Source: Lepturacanthus savala (taxonomy: Eukaryota > Chordata > Actinopteri > Scombriformes > Trichiuridae). Taken from it: 64,000 nucleotides of DNA. This document shows, piece by piece, positions 53,784 through 64,000 of this stretch (the stretch's first letter is position 1; every line of letters starts with the position of its first letter). The DNA is taken from positions 30,939,309 through 31,003,308 of the forward strand of contig CM060470.1 in assembly GCA_030544235.1 (NCBI GenBank). Direction: 5' to 3'. The translations under genes and the position numbers were made by a program. A model generated the notes under the pieces. That model saw nothing but the letters and a program-made list of their open reading frames with translations, had not been told where the DNA came from and ran no database searches.

Positions 53784-54604
53784 AAAGGTCTCACATTATA
53801 TACTTTTCTTGAACTTTATTTGAAGTTCTGATATCCCTAAGAAGACATATTTGTAGTTTGGAATACCAAAAATAATCACAATATAGTTTTACATCAACTC
53901 TCTAGAGCTTCTATTTGTAATTCTATACAGGTTGTTTTGTGTCTATCTCAATAATATTATTGATCCCCTCCTATGATTTGAATGGGTGGTGTGGTGACTT
54001 TACTTTTGCGACATCACAACTTCACAGATATACCAATGGCTCATTTTGATGGACAGCCTCTAATTATGGGCTGTGCGATTTTGAAAGGCTTCTTATGATC
54101 TAAACACAATCTGACCTTCTACGATATCAGGACATTTAAACACATTGGTGTAGTTGGGAAGTAAAAGCTGCAAAAGTGACAGGTAGCCGTGAACGGAGGG
54201 GTGGGGGGGGGGCAGCCTGTCTGTATATCTTTCCAGCCCCACTCCTCTTGCCTTGGGGTTTGATGGTCCCCCATCATCAATACTGCAGGCTGCTTCGCTC
54301 TGCAGATTGGCAGCTGCTCTAATGGTGTACAAACTCTGTGTGTTTTGGGTGGTCGGTCAGGGTCTGTGTTTGTATGTGTACTCAGTGGTGGTGAGTGTGC
54401 TCAAGAGTTGTGAGAATACTCACCTTATGGGTGTCACACTGTGGTGCTAAGTAGTCTAACCTCTTGAGTAAACATGCGAGTTAATGTGTGTTCGAGTGGC
54501 TGCTGCGATGCCACAAAGAGATGAGCAACAAAACAATTTTAGCTCTTACACAATGCTGGAGAGTGTTATGTATGTGGTGTTTTTATGCTTATAGAAACAC
54601 AAAT

Positions 54605-54611
54605 ACACACA

Positions 54612-54657
<46 letters not shown>
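54605..54657. repeat. (CA)n microsatellite
   Basis: About 24 AC units with one interruption. Confidence 0.95.
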
Positions 54658-54659
<2 letters not shown>

Positions 54660-56381
54660 GACAATGTGTTAGCCTTCATCTCGCTGGAGACAGCTGTTGA
54701 ACACCTGGCTTTTGTTGACTTTTCTGTTGACCTGCACAACAGCTACAGGCTGAGAAAATAAACAGGGGATAATTACAGGGTAGATTTTTTTTCTAAACAC
54801 TTAGAGCTACAGCAAATGTGAAAAACAAGATAAACCAATTGTCTCCTGCCTAGTGCGTCTTCATAGCATCACGCAGATGGTCATTAAGTGTCTCTCAACA
54901 TCATCAGTCATACAGCTAAGTGTGTTGGCCCTCTGCCGCAAAACTTCCACTGGTGTCTCCACCTCTTCCTGCTGGAAAAAAGTGCCATTCTCTGCATTGT
55001 TATTGGACTCATGATCCACGAGGTCCAGCTCGGTGGAGACAGAGCAACACAGCAGAGCTTGTTGAGTGTATCCATGAGGGTAATGGGAGGCTGGAGAAAG
55101 GCATCTATTCTCTGAGGTAATTACTCTGATAATATATGGCCTGTTGACCGGCTGTGGAAAGGGCCTGAACCGGCATACCAGCGTGTTGTTTGACGAAGGT
55201 CAACAAGTTGCAGCAAATCCCTCATGGAAAGTGTATCTGATGAACCTGTAGGGTGTGTATGTGGGTTATGTTAAGGTGACGTGATGTGCAATCACAATTA
55301 CGTCACTCCCATTGTATTTTGGGGGCCAGAGTGATTGATGAAAACTGGATTCTTTGTGTGTGATTTTTTTTTTATTTGCTATAAGTAGTAGCCTATTAAG
55401 ATCTGAAGACTAACCCCTGATTTATGATGAAGAAGAATGCCTTCCTCCAGGTGAGAAAATGCAGCGCTTCCCCCAAGATAAGCACCTCAGAGCTGCGGAG
55501 TGGGAAGGGCAGCCAGGGTCGGGGGGTGGGGTTGGGGAGGGGGGTTACGACTCGGGGTAAAACTGGGATGAGATATGCAATCTCTAGAATTAAATTTGTT
55601 GATGGGGAGAAGCCTTGGTTAACACGGAGGGCCACACATACAGTATAAACAGAGAGGGGAGTGTTTATACTCCTGTTTTTTTATGTTATGCAGTATGCTC
55701 CTATTATCCTGCATCATCTCCAGAGACACGGTAAAATGATGGTTAAATGAAGTTGAAGTGGGCAACCAGCTCTTAAAAAAAAAAAAACAGACCTCAAGAG
55801 GATATCAGCCCAACAAGGCAAACGGAACAAGCTCCTATCTTAGACAAGAGTTGAGTGATTAAGTAGAAGTAGAAAGTTGCCTCCTGTCTTGAGCTCTGTA
55901 GCAGACTGATTGAGCCTCCATTTCAGGCACCATGTTGATGCCTGTTCTCCCCTCGTTCAAGGTGGGCTAAAAATATCTGCCCAGGTGGCGAGAACATGAG
56001 CAGTGGAAGGGACGCTGTGTCCTCTGTCTGTATCAGCCTGCTCTAATTACTGGAGCTCAACATCCAGTCATGGATCCTGTGCAGGGACTGCGGCGGGCAG
56101 CGGGCGGCAAGATACAGACAGAAAGAGAGATGGAGCCATATTCCTGCAATCATAGCAGGGGAGACTGGGGGGTGAGGTAAGGCTTGGCTGTGTAGTGAGT
56201 GGTAGAGAGAAAGAAAGAAGGGTTGGGCTGTGTTTCATGTCCCTGCAGTGTGCAGTGTGTCACTCTTGGCTTTGCATAAAAGGAGTCTTCATTTAGCTTA
56301 CCAGCTGTACTGGTGTCTTATCATTACCTGCACTGCACACTCAAATATACATATAAATGAAGGTGTGCATGCACAGACACA

Positions 56382-56386
<5 letters not shown>

Positions 56387-56449
<63 letters not shown>
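56387..56449. repeat. (CA)n microsatellite
   Basis: About 30 AC units. Poly-Thr-His frames across it are artefacts. Confidence 0.95.
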
Positions 56450-56451
<2 letters not shown>

Positions 56452-59339
56452 ACAAAAGCCTATTCAAATGGTATGTGAGTCCACTAGAAGTTACGGAGAT
56501 AAAAATATAGGTTTAAAGGGACTCTGGGATGCCTCCTGAAGGCATTTTATAAAAGCTACAATTTCTCATTATTTTCTTTCTTTGTCCTCACAGTCAGAGC
56601 CAATAAATCAACATCATTAGTGTGTTTGAATTCCAGGGATATACGCTGCTTTTTCTCCAGTTCAAAGTTACCCAGCCAGGCCTGCCACAGAGTCTTCTGA
56701 TGAGAAATAATTTTCAAAAACCACCCACTGACTTCCATCAGAGATCATTCTTTGCCCAGCACCATGTGCATTCGAATACACTCTGTGAATCTAAAATGCA
56801 CTTTGCCTGTTTGGAAAGTGGTCACAACAGCTGTAAGACAAATTGAACTATATTCACCATTAGTAAACTGTCAGATCCTTGCAAAAGATTGTACTATTTG
56901 TCGTGTGAATTGTATTATCTATCTAGTAATGTAGGCTGCAGAAACAAAATAAGAAGCTTAACTGCTACACTCGATATGCTGTTCTAATTTGGACCAGGAC
57001 CAGATCCTTTACATTATATTCCCTGGAAAACATCAAATGTTGCTATAGAGATACAGTAGGTCTACACTATACCCACTTGTTTGAGACCCTGGTTGAACTA
57101 TGCACTTGTGTAAAAGATTTGGTACAGGGTACAGTGTTATGTTTCTTGTATAAGAGTTAGAGATCAGCTCTGTGTTGGAAAAACATGTTGAACATGGGTC
57201 ATCTGTGGAACATCTGGGGAAAATCAGTTTAATTAGTTAAAAATACATCCTGTGTGACTACATATCTTGGCCCAAATTCAAAGCAGACTAATTTGAAAAT
57301 GGAATAATCATTCAGGTAATGTTTTTAAGGCAAACAGGCCAAAGATTTGATGGTTCCAGTTTCTTGACTGTACAAAAAATGTGCCGCTCTTTTGATCTTG
57401 CATGACAGAAAATTGAATATCACAAGGTGGCATTTACTGATGTCACCTTGCGCGTTACGCTATTGTGATTGACATTTGCATGTAGAGAGACAATAACAGC
57501 CACACAAAGATCTGAACACACCCTGCAGTATGTAATCGGGACTTTTCCTGCTACAAACATGTTCCAACAGTCGGCCCCAATACTGGCCTCAATGGGGGAG
57601 CGGAGGAGAGGGCAGGGAATCTACTCATTCCCCTGGCCTGAGCCTGAGCTTCAGCCCGGGCCCCCTCCCTTTACTTTCTCTCTCCCAGGCAGTGGGGAAA
57701 AAATTGTAGAACACAGCAAGAGTGAGGGACAGTAGGGGGAGAAAGTGCAGGTTCTGGGGGGAAATTATGTTCTCAATGTTGTTACATTGAGAATTAGAGA
57801 CAGACATATTCTTAGAGTAGAAACAGGTGACAACCTTTTCTGTGCAGGAGAGGACTGCATGGTCAGAGGTGGGATTGATGTGGGTCAGGTGGTGGTGGGG
57901 ACAGAGGGACACTGTTGTCTCAGCAGTGTGACAACAGGGCCAACAGAGGAGGGGGATACCGGGGGTTGTGCTGTGTTCATAGCATTTTATGTTCTCTGGT
58001 GACATTTTAACTGCTAGCAGATGTGACTGCCCAGACCGTGACTTATTTCCTGCTTTTCTTTTGTCTCCCTCTTTCTTTCTGTCTCACTTTCTTTGTGCTT
58101 TTTCTTTCTCTTTGTCTCTCTCTCTCTCTCCCTTCCTTCTTTCATTCCTGTCTCACCTCTCTTACTTCTGGTTCTAATTCTCTCTTTTTCTTGTTTCTTG
58201 CAGGGTGTCGTTTTTATATTTCAGCTCTGGAACAAGGGTGGGGAAGGAGGGGGTGTGTGTTTGTAAAATAAGAGGCTGCAGACTGAAGTGACCTCATCCA
58301 ATCCGTTGGTGCATTCCTTTCACATAAGTAACACAGAGAAGAATAGCAAGATCTGTGTAAACTAGTGGTTATCCAGGGTCCTTTTGTCTCTGTAGGTTTA
58401 ATCTCAGGCCTGGTCCCCCTGAGAGTGTCTGAGACCACCTATAGAGCAAATGGCTCCTATCTTTATAACCAACTCAAGTTAGTTTTACTTTGGCCTCATT
58501 ATTTCAAGGGCGCGTACTGCCAATTCCACTATTAACACATATGAGTCCATTAAATACTAAGTAGGCTTTTCAGCTAGAAGGAAGCCTGTGATTAAAATTA
58601 GTCATTTTGGGATTTGAACTTGTGTTTATCAGCAGAGGCTTTACTGTATGTCTAATCTCAAGAGTCTGTCAAGCTCTGTGACTGAAATAAGACTGAGGCT
58701 AATTTGATATGTATGAAGATACAGTTGAATAGATTCATAAGGAAAAGGATAGAGGTTTGAGAATGGAGGCACTTGAATTATTGAGGGCAAATGCTACAGT
58801 TTTCTGTAATGGCTCAAAACCAGAGCTGTGATTGTCGTTCTCTGTGATGTTTCTCCCCTGTGCGTTGGATTTAAACCACAAGCACGCATAAATTCCTTAA
58901 AAGGAGGACACTGGGTCATAGATACAAATTGTTCTTATTCTTTGGGAGTGCTCCACTTCATGTTTTTGAGGTAGATAGAAGTGAGAGGGAGGTCTTTACA
59001 TTCAGAAGGAGATGGGCAGTTCAATTTGAGCCCTCCCTGTCTTTCCTGGCATGAGCCCCACATCTCATGATGCCGGCGAGTGTTGGACAATCTAGAGCTG
59101 GAAAGACAACAGAGGGAAAAACAGGAAACACTTCGAGAGGGGGTGAGCAGGGGCACTTGTGTGACCTAGATACGAAAGGAGATTTTGGATCAAGATGAAC
59201 CCTGTTGGACCCAGCTGAGGCACAACATAGCTCAGGAATGTACCCCCACCTACCCTCGCATTCTCTTCAGTCTGTCTCGTCTACATCCTTCAGCGTTTTT
59301 GTGCCTCCATTTTAACATTGCAGTGAAATACTGCTGCTG

Positions 59340-59465
59340 GGATACATTTTGAGGTTGTGAGGGTGAAATTGTCTCGCTGTGCAGGACATTTTTCTGTCCC
59401 ATCTGCCAGCGTCTGTTGCGGTTGTCAAAGTACATGACGTAGGGAATGGTCTCATTGCAGGTGAG
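59340..59465 (-). other. Exon-like minus-strand segment, unrecognised
   Basis: The frame reads NETIPYVMYFDNRNRRWQMG and on through QKNVLHSETIS, with G/C-ending codons (CCC TAC GTC ATG TAC, GAC AAC CGC AAC) unlike the AT-rich surroundings. A pyrimidine-rich stretch (TTTTGTTTCTCACC) precedes it on the minus strand. It could be a lone exon of a minus-strand gene inside the gene 4 intron, or a gene fragment. No family recognised. Confidence 0.25.
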
Positions 59466-59688
59466 AAACAAAACAGTTAATGATCTCCTTTTAGTTACAA
59501 GATGATTCACAACTCCTTAAAAATAAGTGTGTGTATCCGGACAATTTAAAGGAATAACTTGACATATTAGGAAATACATCGATTTGCTTTCGCACAGTTC
59601 ATTTTTACTCTCATGTTATACTAGAGGTGGAACAATTGGCTAGGCATACTGCATGGATTGACCAATATGGGATTATTAGATGACATTT

Positions 59689-60366
59689 ATATACAGTATT
59701 GTTCAAAATAACAGCATTCCAATGTGACTAACTAGATTATTCCATGTTTTGATTGTGTTTTTTTATTGCTACATGACAAACAATTTACCAGTAGGTGCAG
59801 TAGATTCTCAGAAATCCAACAAGACCCAGTGAGGTCATCAATTTTGTGAAAACACAGGTATGAATCAGGTGGCCCCTATTTAAGGAAAAGCCAGCACTTG
59901 TTGAACATGTATTTCTCTTTGAAAGCATGAGGAAAATAGGTTATTTAAGACATTGTTCAGAAGAACAGCGTACTTTGATTAAAAAGTTGATTGGAGAGGG
60001 GAAAACTTATCAAGAGGTGCAAAAAACTAAAGGCTAAAATAATCTCAAATGCCTTAAAATGGAAAGCAAAAATGGAAGACAACCATCATAATGGAAGGAA
60101 GAATAACCAGAATGACAAAGGCTGAGCCAATGATGAGTTATCTGTAAAGGCTGTGACAGGTAGAAGACGTCTGTGTGAAGCTAATCTATTTAATAATATC
60201 CCCTGCAAGGTATGCTGTTTCTGAAGCAAAACCAAGAAATGCAAATGGATTGTGGAATGTTGTTAAAAAATCTTGGAGTGGAATAACAGCTGAAAGGTTC
60301 CACAAGGTGGTTGACTCCATGCTGCAGAGAGTTATAAAAAACTGTGATCATACAAGTAAATATTAG
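59689..60366 (+). mobile_element. Tc1-like transposon relic
   Basis: Left end CAGTATTGTTCAAAATAACA resembles a known Tc1-like terminus. The interior shows transposase remnants: an N-terminal part with KLIGEGKTYQEVQ (about 59985-60020) and a C-terminal part with AKPRNANGLWNVVKKSW (about 60215-60265). The middle is deleted and the right end was not found. Confidence 0.7.
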
Positions 60367-60454
60367 TTTAGTGATTCACAGGATTGCTAGATCCTAGAAA
60401 CAAAGAAGTTTATACAAAATATTTTTGATATATAATATCTTAGTAAAGAAAACT

Positions 60455-61240
60455 GAAACCTGGCTTAAACCATTGATTACATGGCACTCACTCAGGCCAC
60501 CCCACCCGAATACACCTACATCTAAAAACCCAGACTAGAAAAACAAGATGGAGGCATCGCAGTCATCCACCGTAGCGATATCTCTCTCGGCCCCATCTCT
60601 ATCTCAGCTGTCTTCTCATTGGAACATTTAGTTTTCAGACTTCATTTACCACCCTCCCAAAAACTGTCCATCATTTCTCTCTGAAACAGCTAAATTAACA
60701 TCTGAATTTTTTGGATATTATAAATTGCCTCAACCTCACCCAGCATGCCCCCCCCCTACAATAACACACTCTCTTCCTGCTTCAATCATTTAGCTCCTCC
60801 CAAAACTCCATAACCTCAAGAAGCACTGCAGACAGCTTGAAAGACTCGATAGTAAAACTAGACTCACAATTCACGGTCATGCCTGCAAAGACTTTGTCAC
60901 CACTTACAACTCCACACCTAAAACTGCCCGCTCCAATTACTACTCACAACTTATCCACTTTAATTATTCCAATGTCCGGACCCTTTTATTCTCATTTGCA
61001 AAGCTGACCAACCCAAGGACAACATTCTCATCAGACAAAAGCAGTCATTCCAAAATTTAAATCATAAACAACTCACTTGCATCCACTACTTCCACTCCAG
61101 TCCCCACAGAACCTGACACTTCTTCACTCACATATTTCAGCTTTTCATCCTTCTGTCCTCTGACTCTATCTGACTCCGCCAAAGTCCTTTCATCCATGAT
61201 ATTCTCCAGCTGCCACCTAAAAAACTTTTTTCAAGTTTAA
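60455..61240 (+). pseudogene. L2-type LINE ORF2 relic
   Basis: Segments in changing frames read KQDGGIAVIHRSDISLGPIS (endonuclease region) and, later, ERLDSKTRLTIHGHACKDFV, ARSNYYSQLIHFN and FPLTLSDSAKVLSSM-like sequence, in the order of fish L2/CR1-group LINE proteins. A large part between endonuclease and these is missing, and stops are frequent. Confidence 0.7.
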
Positions 61241-61763
61241 TTCTGTTGTTCTGAGACAAGTTAACCTGGAAACTTTGCAAATAATCTTGACTCATCTGAC
61301 TTTTTCTTTGTTAAAAATCCTTTATTAGAATCTTTTCTTTTATCTGGGCCTGTCCTAGACTTGTGCCACTCTGCTCTTACACCTCAACAAGCAGCGGCTG
61401 CAGCTGTGAAACTCTGACATCACAGGCGGCCACAGCCTTGTGCAGCAACTGCAGCTAGTGGCTAGGCCAAAAATGAGCTTCCCCTTCTTGAAAGACCCGC
61501 AGCCACCACTGACATACAATAAATGCCTATGTATAACCCTCCTGACAAGACAACAATTGTCGTTATTATACTTTGGCCTTTATGTTCAGACCCAGGCTAT
61601 CACTGTGTTTTTTATGCTAAGATAAGGTGCTACTATTTCACTGTACCAAAATGTGAATGCATGTCTTTCCTGAAATGTAAAACTATTCGATGCAATAAGA
61701 TGTTGATTTTTTTCATTCTGTTTAACGTCATGCTTGAGTATGAATGCCAGCTGAAATCGCTAA

Positions 61764-62805
61764 ATGGAAACTAGGGGTGGCACGGTTCATGAATAAAAAA
61801 CAGAACCGTTCGGTTCACTTGTCACGGTCCAATACCTGTGCGCACCAAACAGTTCCGGCATGGTCGTTGTATCGGTGCATCTGTCATGTAGAGCTGGGCG
61901 ATATGGCCTAAAAACATCTGATTTCCGATTTTAATCGATTTTTCTCTGCCCTAATCAAAAGCAAATAAGAGATGATGAACAAATGGCTCAAAACAAGTTT
62001 TAAGTTTATTTTTTTCCCTGGGTCGCTGCCATGCTTGTGAATCTACAGTGTTTGGGTGTGCCCCGCTAACTGAACCATGTAGAACCACTTAACCACTTAA
62101 TAACCACTTAACCATGCTCGCGTGTAAAAAAAAACATTGTCACTGCAAGTAGGTCTCGCCTCTTGGCACAAAATGTGGACAAACTAATTTTCTTGCAGAA
62201 AAATATGAAAATGAAGTGAACAAATGAGTGTTTAAATGTGCAGTGTGTTTGACCGTCATGCAACATTTTATATGGATTGCCAGTACTTGTTTTTAATAAG
62301 CTTTGAAGTTGTTTTCATAAATCCAGCCGTGCGTTCTGAAATACTGCACTCTCATTTCAATTGGAAAAAAAGGCACATAATTTCTTGTAGTCTAGATGTC
62401 ACTAAATGACAATACACATTCCTCTTTTGTCAAAATAAAGTAATAAAACATGTTGAAATCACCAATGTCCCCACTCTTGCTGTATCAAAATATCACCTCG
62501 CTTTCAGAGATGGTTCCAATAATTCAAATTCAATTTGTATATGATTATTATAACATTATATTAAGATTTTAATATTTAATTATTTTAATAATAATAATAA
62601 AATTAATAATTTTATATTAAGATTAGATTGTTATACTTTGCATCATCTTATGGCCTTTTAAATGTTGTATCCTGTTACTGTGGAGTTAAATGGATATAGT
62701 GTATTCTAAAAGAAACAAATAAGAACCGTACAGAACCGAAAACCCTTAACCTTTGATATGAACCGAACCGTGATTTTTGTGAACCGTGCCACCACTAATG
62801 GAGAC
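61764..62805. mobile_element. hAT (Charlie-like) non-autonomous element
   Basis: The element spans 61772-62797 (1026 bp). Left end TAGGGGTGGCACGGTTCA, right end TGAACCGTGCCACCACTA in inverted form, flanked by ATGGAAAC and ATGGAGAC (7 of 8 identical). Subterminal CCGAACCG-type repeats on both sides. A segment near 61889 (GAGCTGGGCGATATGGCC) resembles the end of another hAT family. No transposase domain seen. Confidence 0.88.
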
Positions 62806-63774
62806 AGATTGATGTCTTCAGGCCACAGCTGGGTGTGTTAATGCTTGCTCTGACTTGACTGGCTCATCTGTTAATGTCAGCATCATTGTTATAACTCTAC
62901 TTTATCCCTTTTATTTAATTTGTTTAAAGACTGAATTACTGTCTCTGTACACATTCAAGTTATTTCATTTATGAGTTTCTGTTTATCTTTGTTATTGCCA
63001 TGAGGAAAAGCTGGACTTAAATCTGGAGTTTTTTGAATGGCATACACACAAGGTATATCTTTACTTGTGCATCTTTTTGTACCCTCATAAGTCAATTGGT
63101 TTTAATATTTCAAGTCATCACATTGCAGCACAATATTTTATTCATGAAAACACACACCAGATTTTGTGTACCCTAGGGGGAAAAGGAACAAGTTTTGTCA
63201 AAAATATTTGTATTATTAAGCTATTAAACTAAGGTGACAGGAAGCTACATCCAGCACAACAAACCCAACCTTCCTGAAGCTTGTTATATTAAGTTATTGT
63301 TGAGGGGAGGTGTTGATGCAAATCAAGCTGAATCACCTTGCTCCTTTTTTGTATTGTGTTCAACTTCAATAGCATCAGACCTTACAGCCTCCGCAATGAG
63401 CAGTGTGCTTGAATCATCACCAACACAATTTCAAGAAAAGCTCAATATGAAAAAGATACTGCAGGGTTTCTGTATTGGATTGGATGACAGAAACTCTGCA
63501 TAGCCACTAAAGTGATCAAGTGGATGATAGAGATCCTGATAACTACCGAAAGTCACTTTGCCGTATAACTCATAAACTGAATACCCTTTTACAATGCACT
63601 TTGTTTTTCATCTAACATTTGTTATACTGTCCATGGCAAGCTGTTTACATTCTGTAAATCAATGTTTCCCATGCTAATGAGGGGCCGGATGCATTGTGGG
63701 AATGAATTTACAGTGGCTGTAAAGTGACATCCTTAGAGGGGAAGTATTGATTGGCCTCCTAGATCAATGGAGCA
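62806..63774. other. No gene seen
   Basis: Plus-strand frame 63234-63503 (89 codons) has no recognisable domain. Probably still the gene 4 intron. Confidence 0.4.
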
Positions 63775-63850
63775 TGACACACACACACACACGCACACAC
63801 ACACACACACATGCACATGCACCTACACACACACACACACACATACACAC
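63775..63850. repeat. Interrupted (CA)n microsatellite
   Basis: CA array with G and T interruptions. Confidence 0.9.
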
Positions 63851-64000
63851 AAAAGAAAGAACATGCTCATATAGGCTGATGCCTTTTTTTGACTGTGTCA
63901 AAATATGATACTGCCCGAATACTTCATTTTTTTAAACTGAAGCAAAAACATTGCCCTTTAACTTCAGATAATCTCTGCATGGAACATTCAACATGTGTCG

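Larger units (their letters stand above)
53339..59240 (+). other. Probable first long intron of gene 4
   Basis: No supported exon. CA arrays at 53746-53781, 54605-54657 and 56387-56449, a G run near 54202, a polypyrimidine stretch at about 58040-58200 and several GC-richer patches (55480-55560, 57590-57680) without coding signature. Confidence 0.4.

Noticed and set aside
56230..56539. Frames rich in Thr-His repeats
   Set aside because: Produced by the (CA)n microsatellite; the same applies near 54600.
1..64000. CRISPR array, prophage or bacterial operon
   Set aside because: No spaced direct repeats, no operon structure; intron-containing genes and fish transposons throughout.

Overview
The window looks like teleost fish nuclear DNA. 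It is AT-rich, with spliced genes (GT-AG introns), many long dinucleotide arrays, and transposon families typical of ray-finned fish: chromodomain Ty3/gypsy, BEL/Pao, Tc1-like, many hAT elements and MITEs, and L2-type LINE tails ending in ATGGATGG-like repeats. No bacterial genes, CRISPR array, rRNA or tRNA gene was seen. All gene models below were assembled by eye from reading frames, splice sites and intron phases.

Layout. (1) 0.6-8.5 kb: a decayed hAT transposon with tandem exon-like repeats and an internally deleted transposase ORF. A 5.6 kb chromodomain Ty3/gypsy element of the Tf1/sushi type lies inside it on the minus strand, with two LTRs and a CAGT target duplication. Gag is nearly intact and pol is broken in many places. 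(2) 8.7-19 kb: a transposon landscape containing a 1.48 kb hAT element with a perfect 8-bp target duplication and a large internal fold-back, a BEL/Pao gag relic, a Tc1-like transposase relic, L2-type tails, the first of two related hAT elements (15.4-16.9 kb) and a TA-flanked MITE. (3) 19.6-41.7 kb: an immunoglobulin-superfamily (IgSF) locus. Gene 1 (+, 19.6-22.6 kb) and gene 3 (-, 40.1-41.7 kb) encode small single-V-domain membrane proteins. Gene 2 (-, 25.3-34.8 kb) encodes a three-Ig nectin/poliovirus-receptor-like protein. A broken copy of the tail of gene 3 sits at 35.6-35.9 kb inside a local duplication. (4) 42-49 kb: more transposons, including a truncated gypsy end and the second hAT copy (47.0-48.6 kb) in opposite orientation to the first. 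(5) 49-53 kb: no recognisable gene. (6) 53.0 kb to the end: a GC-rich promoter and the first two exons of a secreted or membrane protein (gene 4, +), followed by more than 10 kb that is probably its first long intron, with microsatellites and Tc1, L2 and hAT relics.

How the genes may work together. Gene 2 has the V plus two further Ig domain plan of nectin/PVR ligands. Genes 1 and 3 have the single-V, transmembrane, short-tail plan common among immune receptors. That they form a linked ligand-receptor family is inference. The duplicated flanking blocks (22.9-23.9 vs 38.3-39.7 kb; 35.4-36.4 vs 39.9-40.9 kb; 36.8-36.9 vs 45.0-45.1 kb) are seen directly and indicate birth and death of genes by local duplication.
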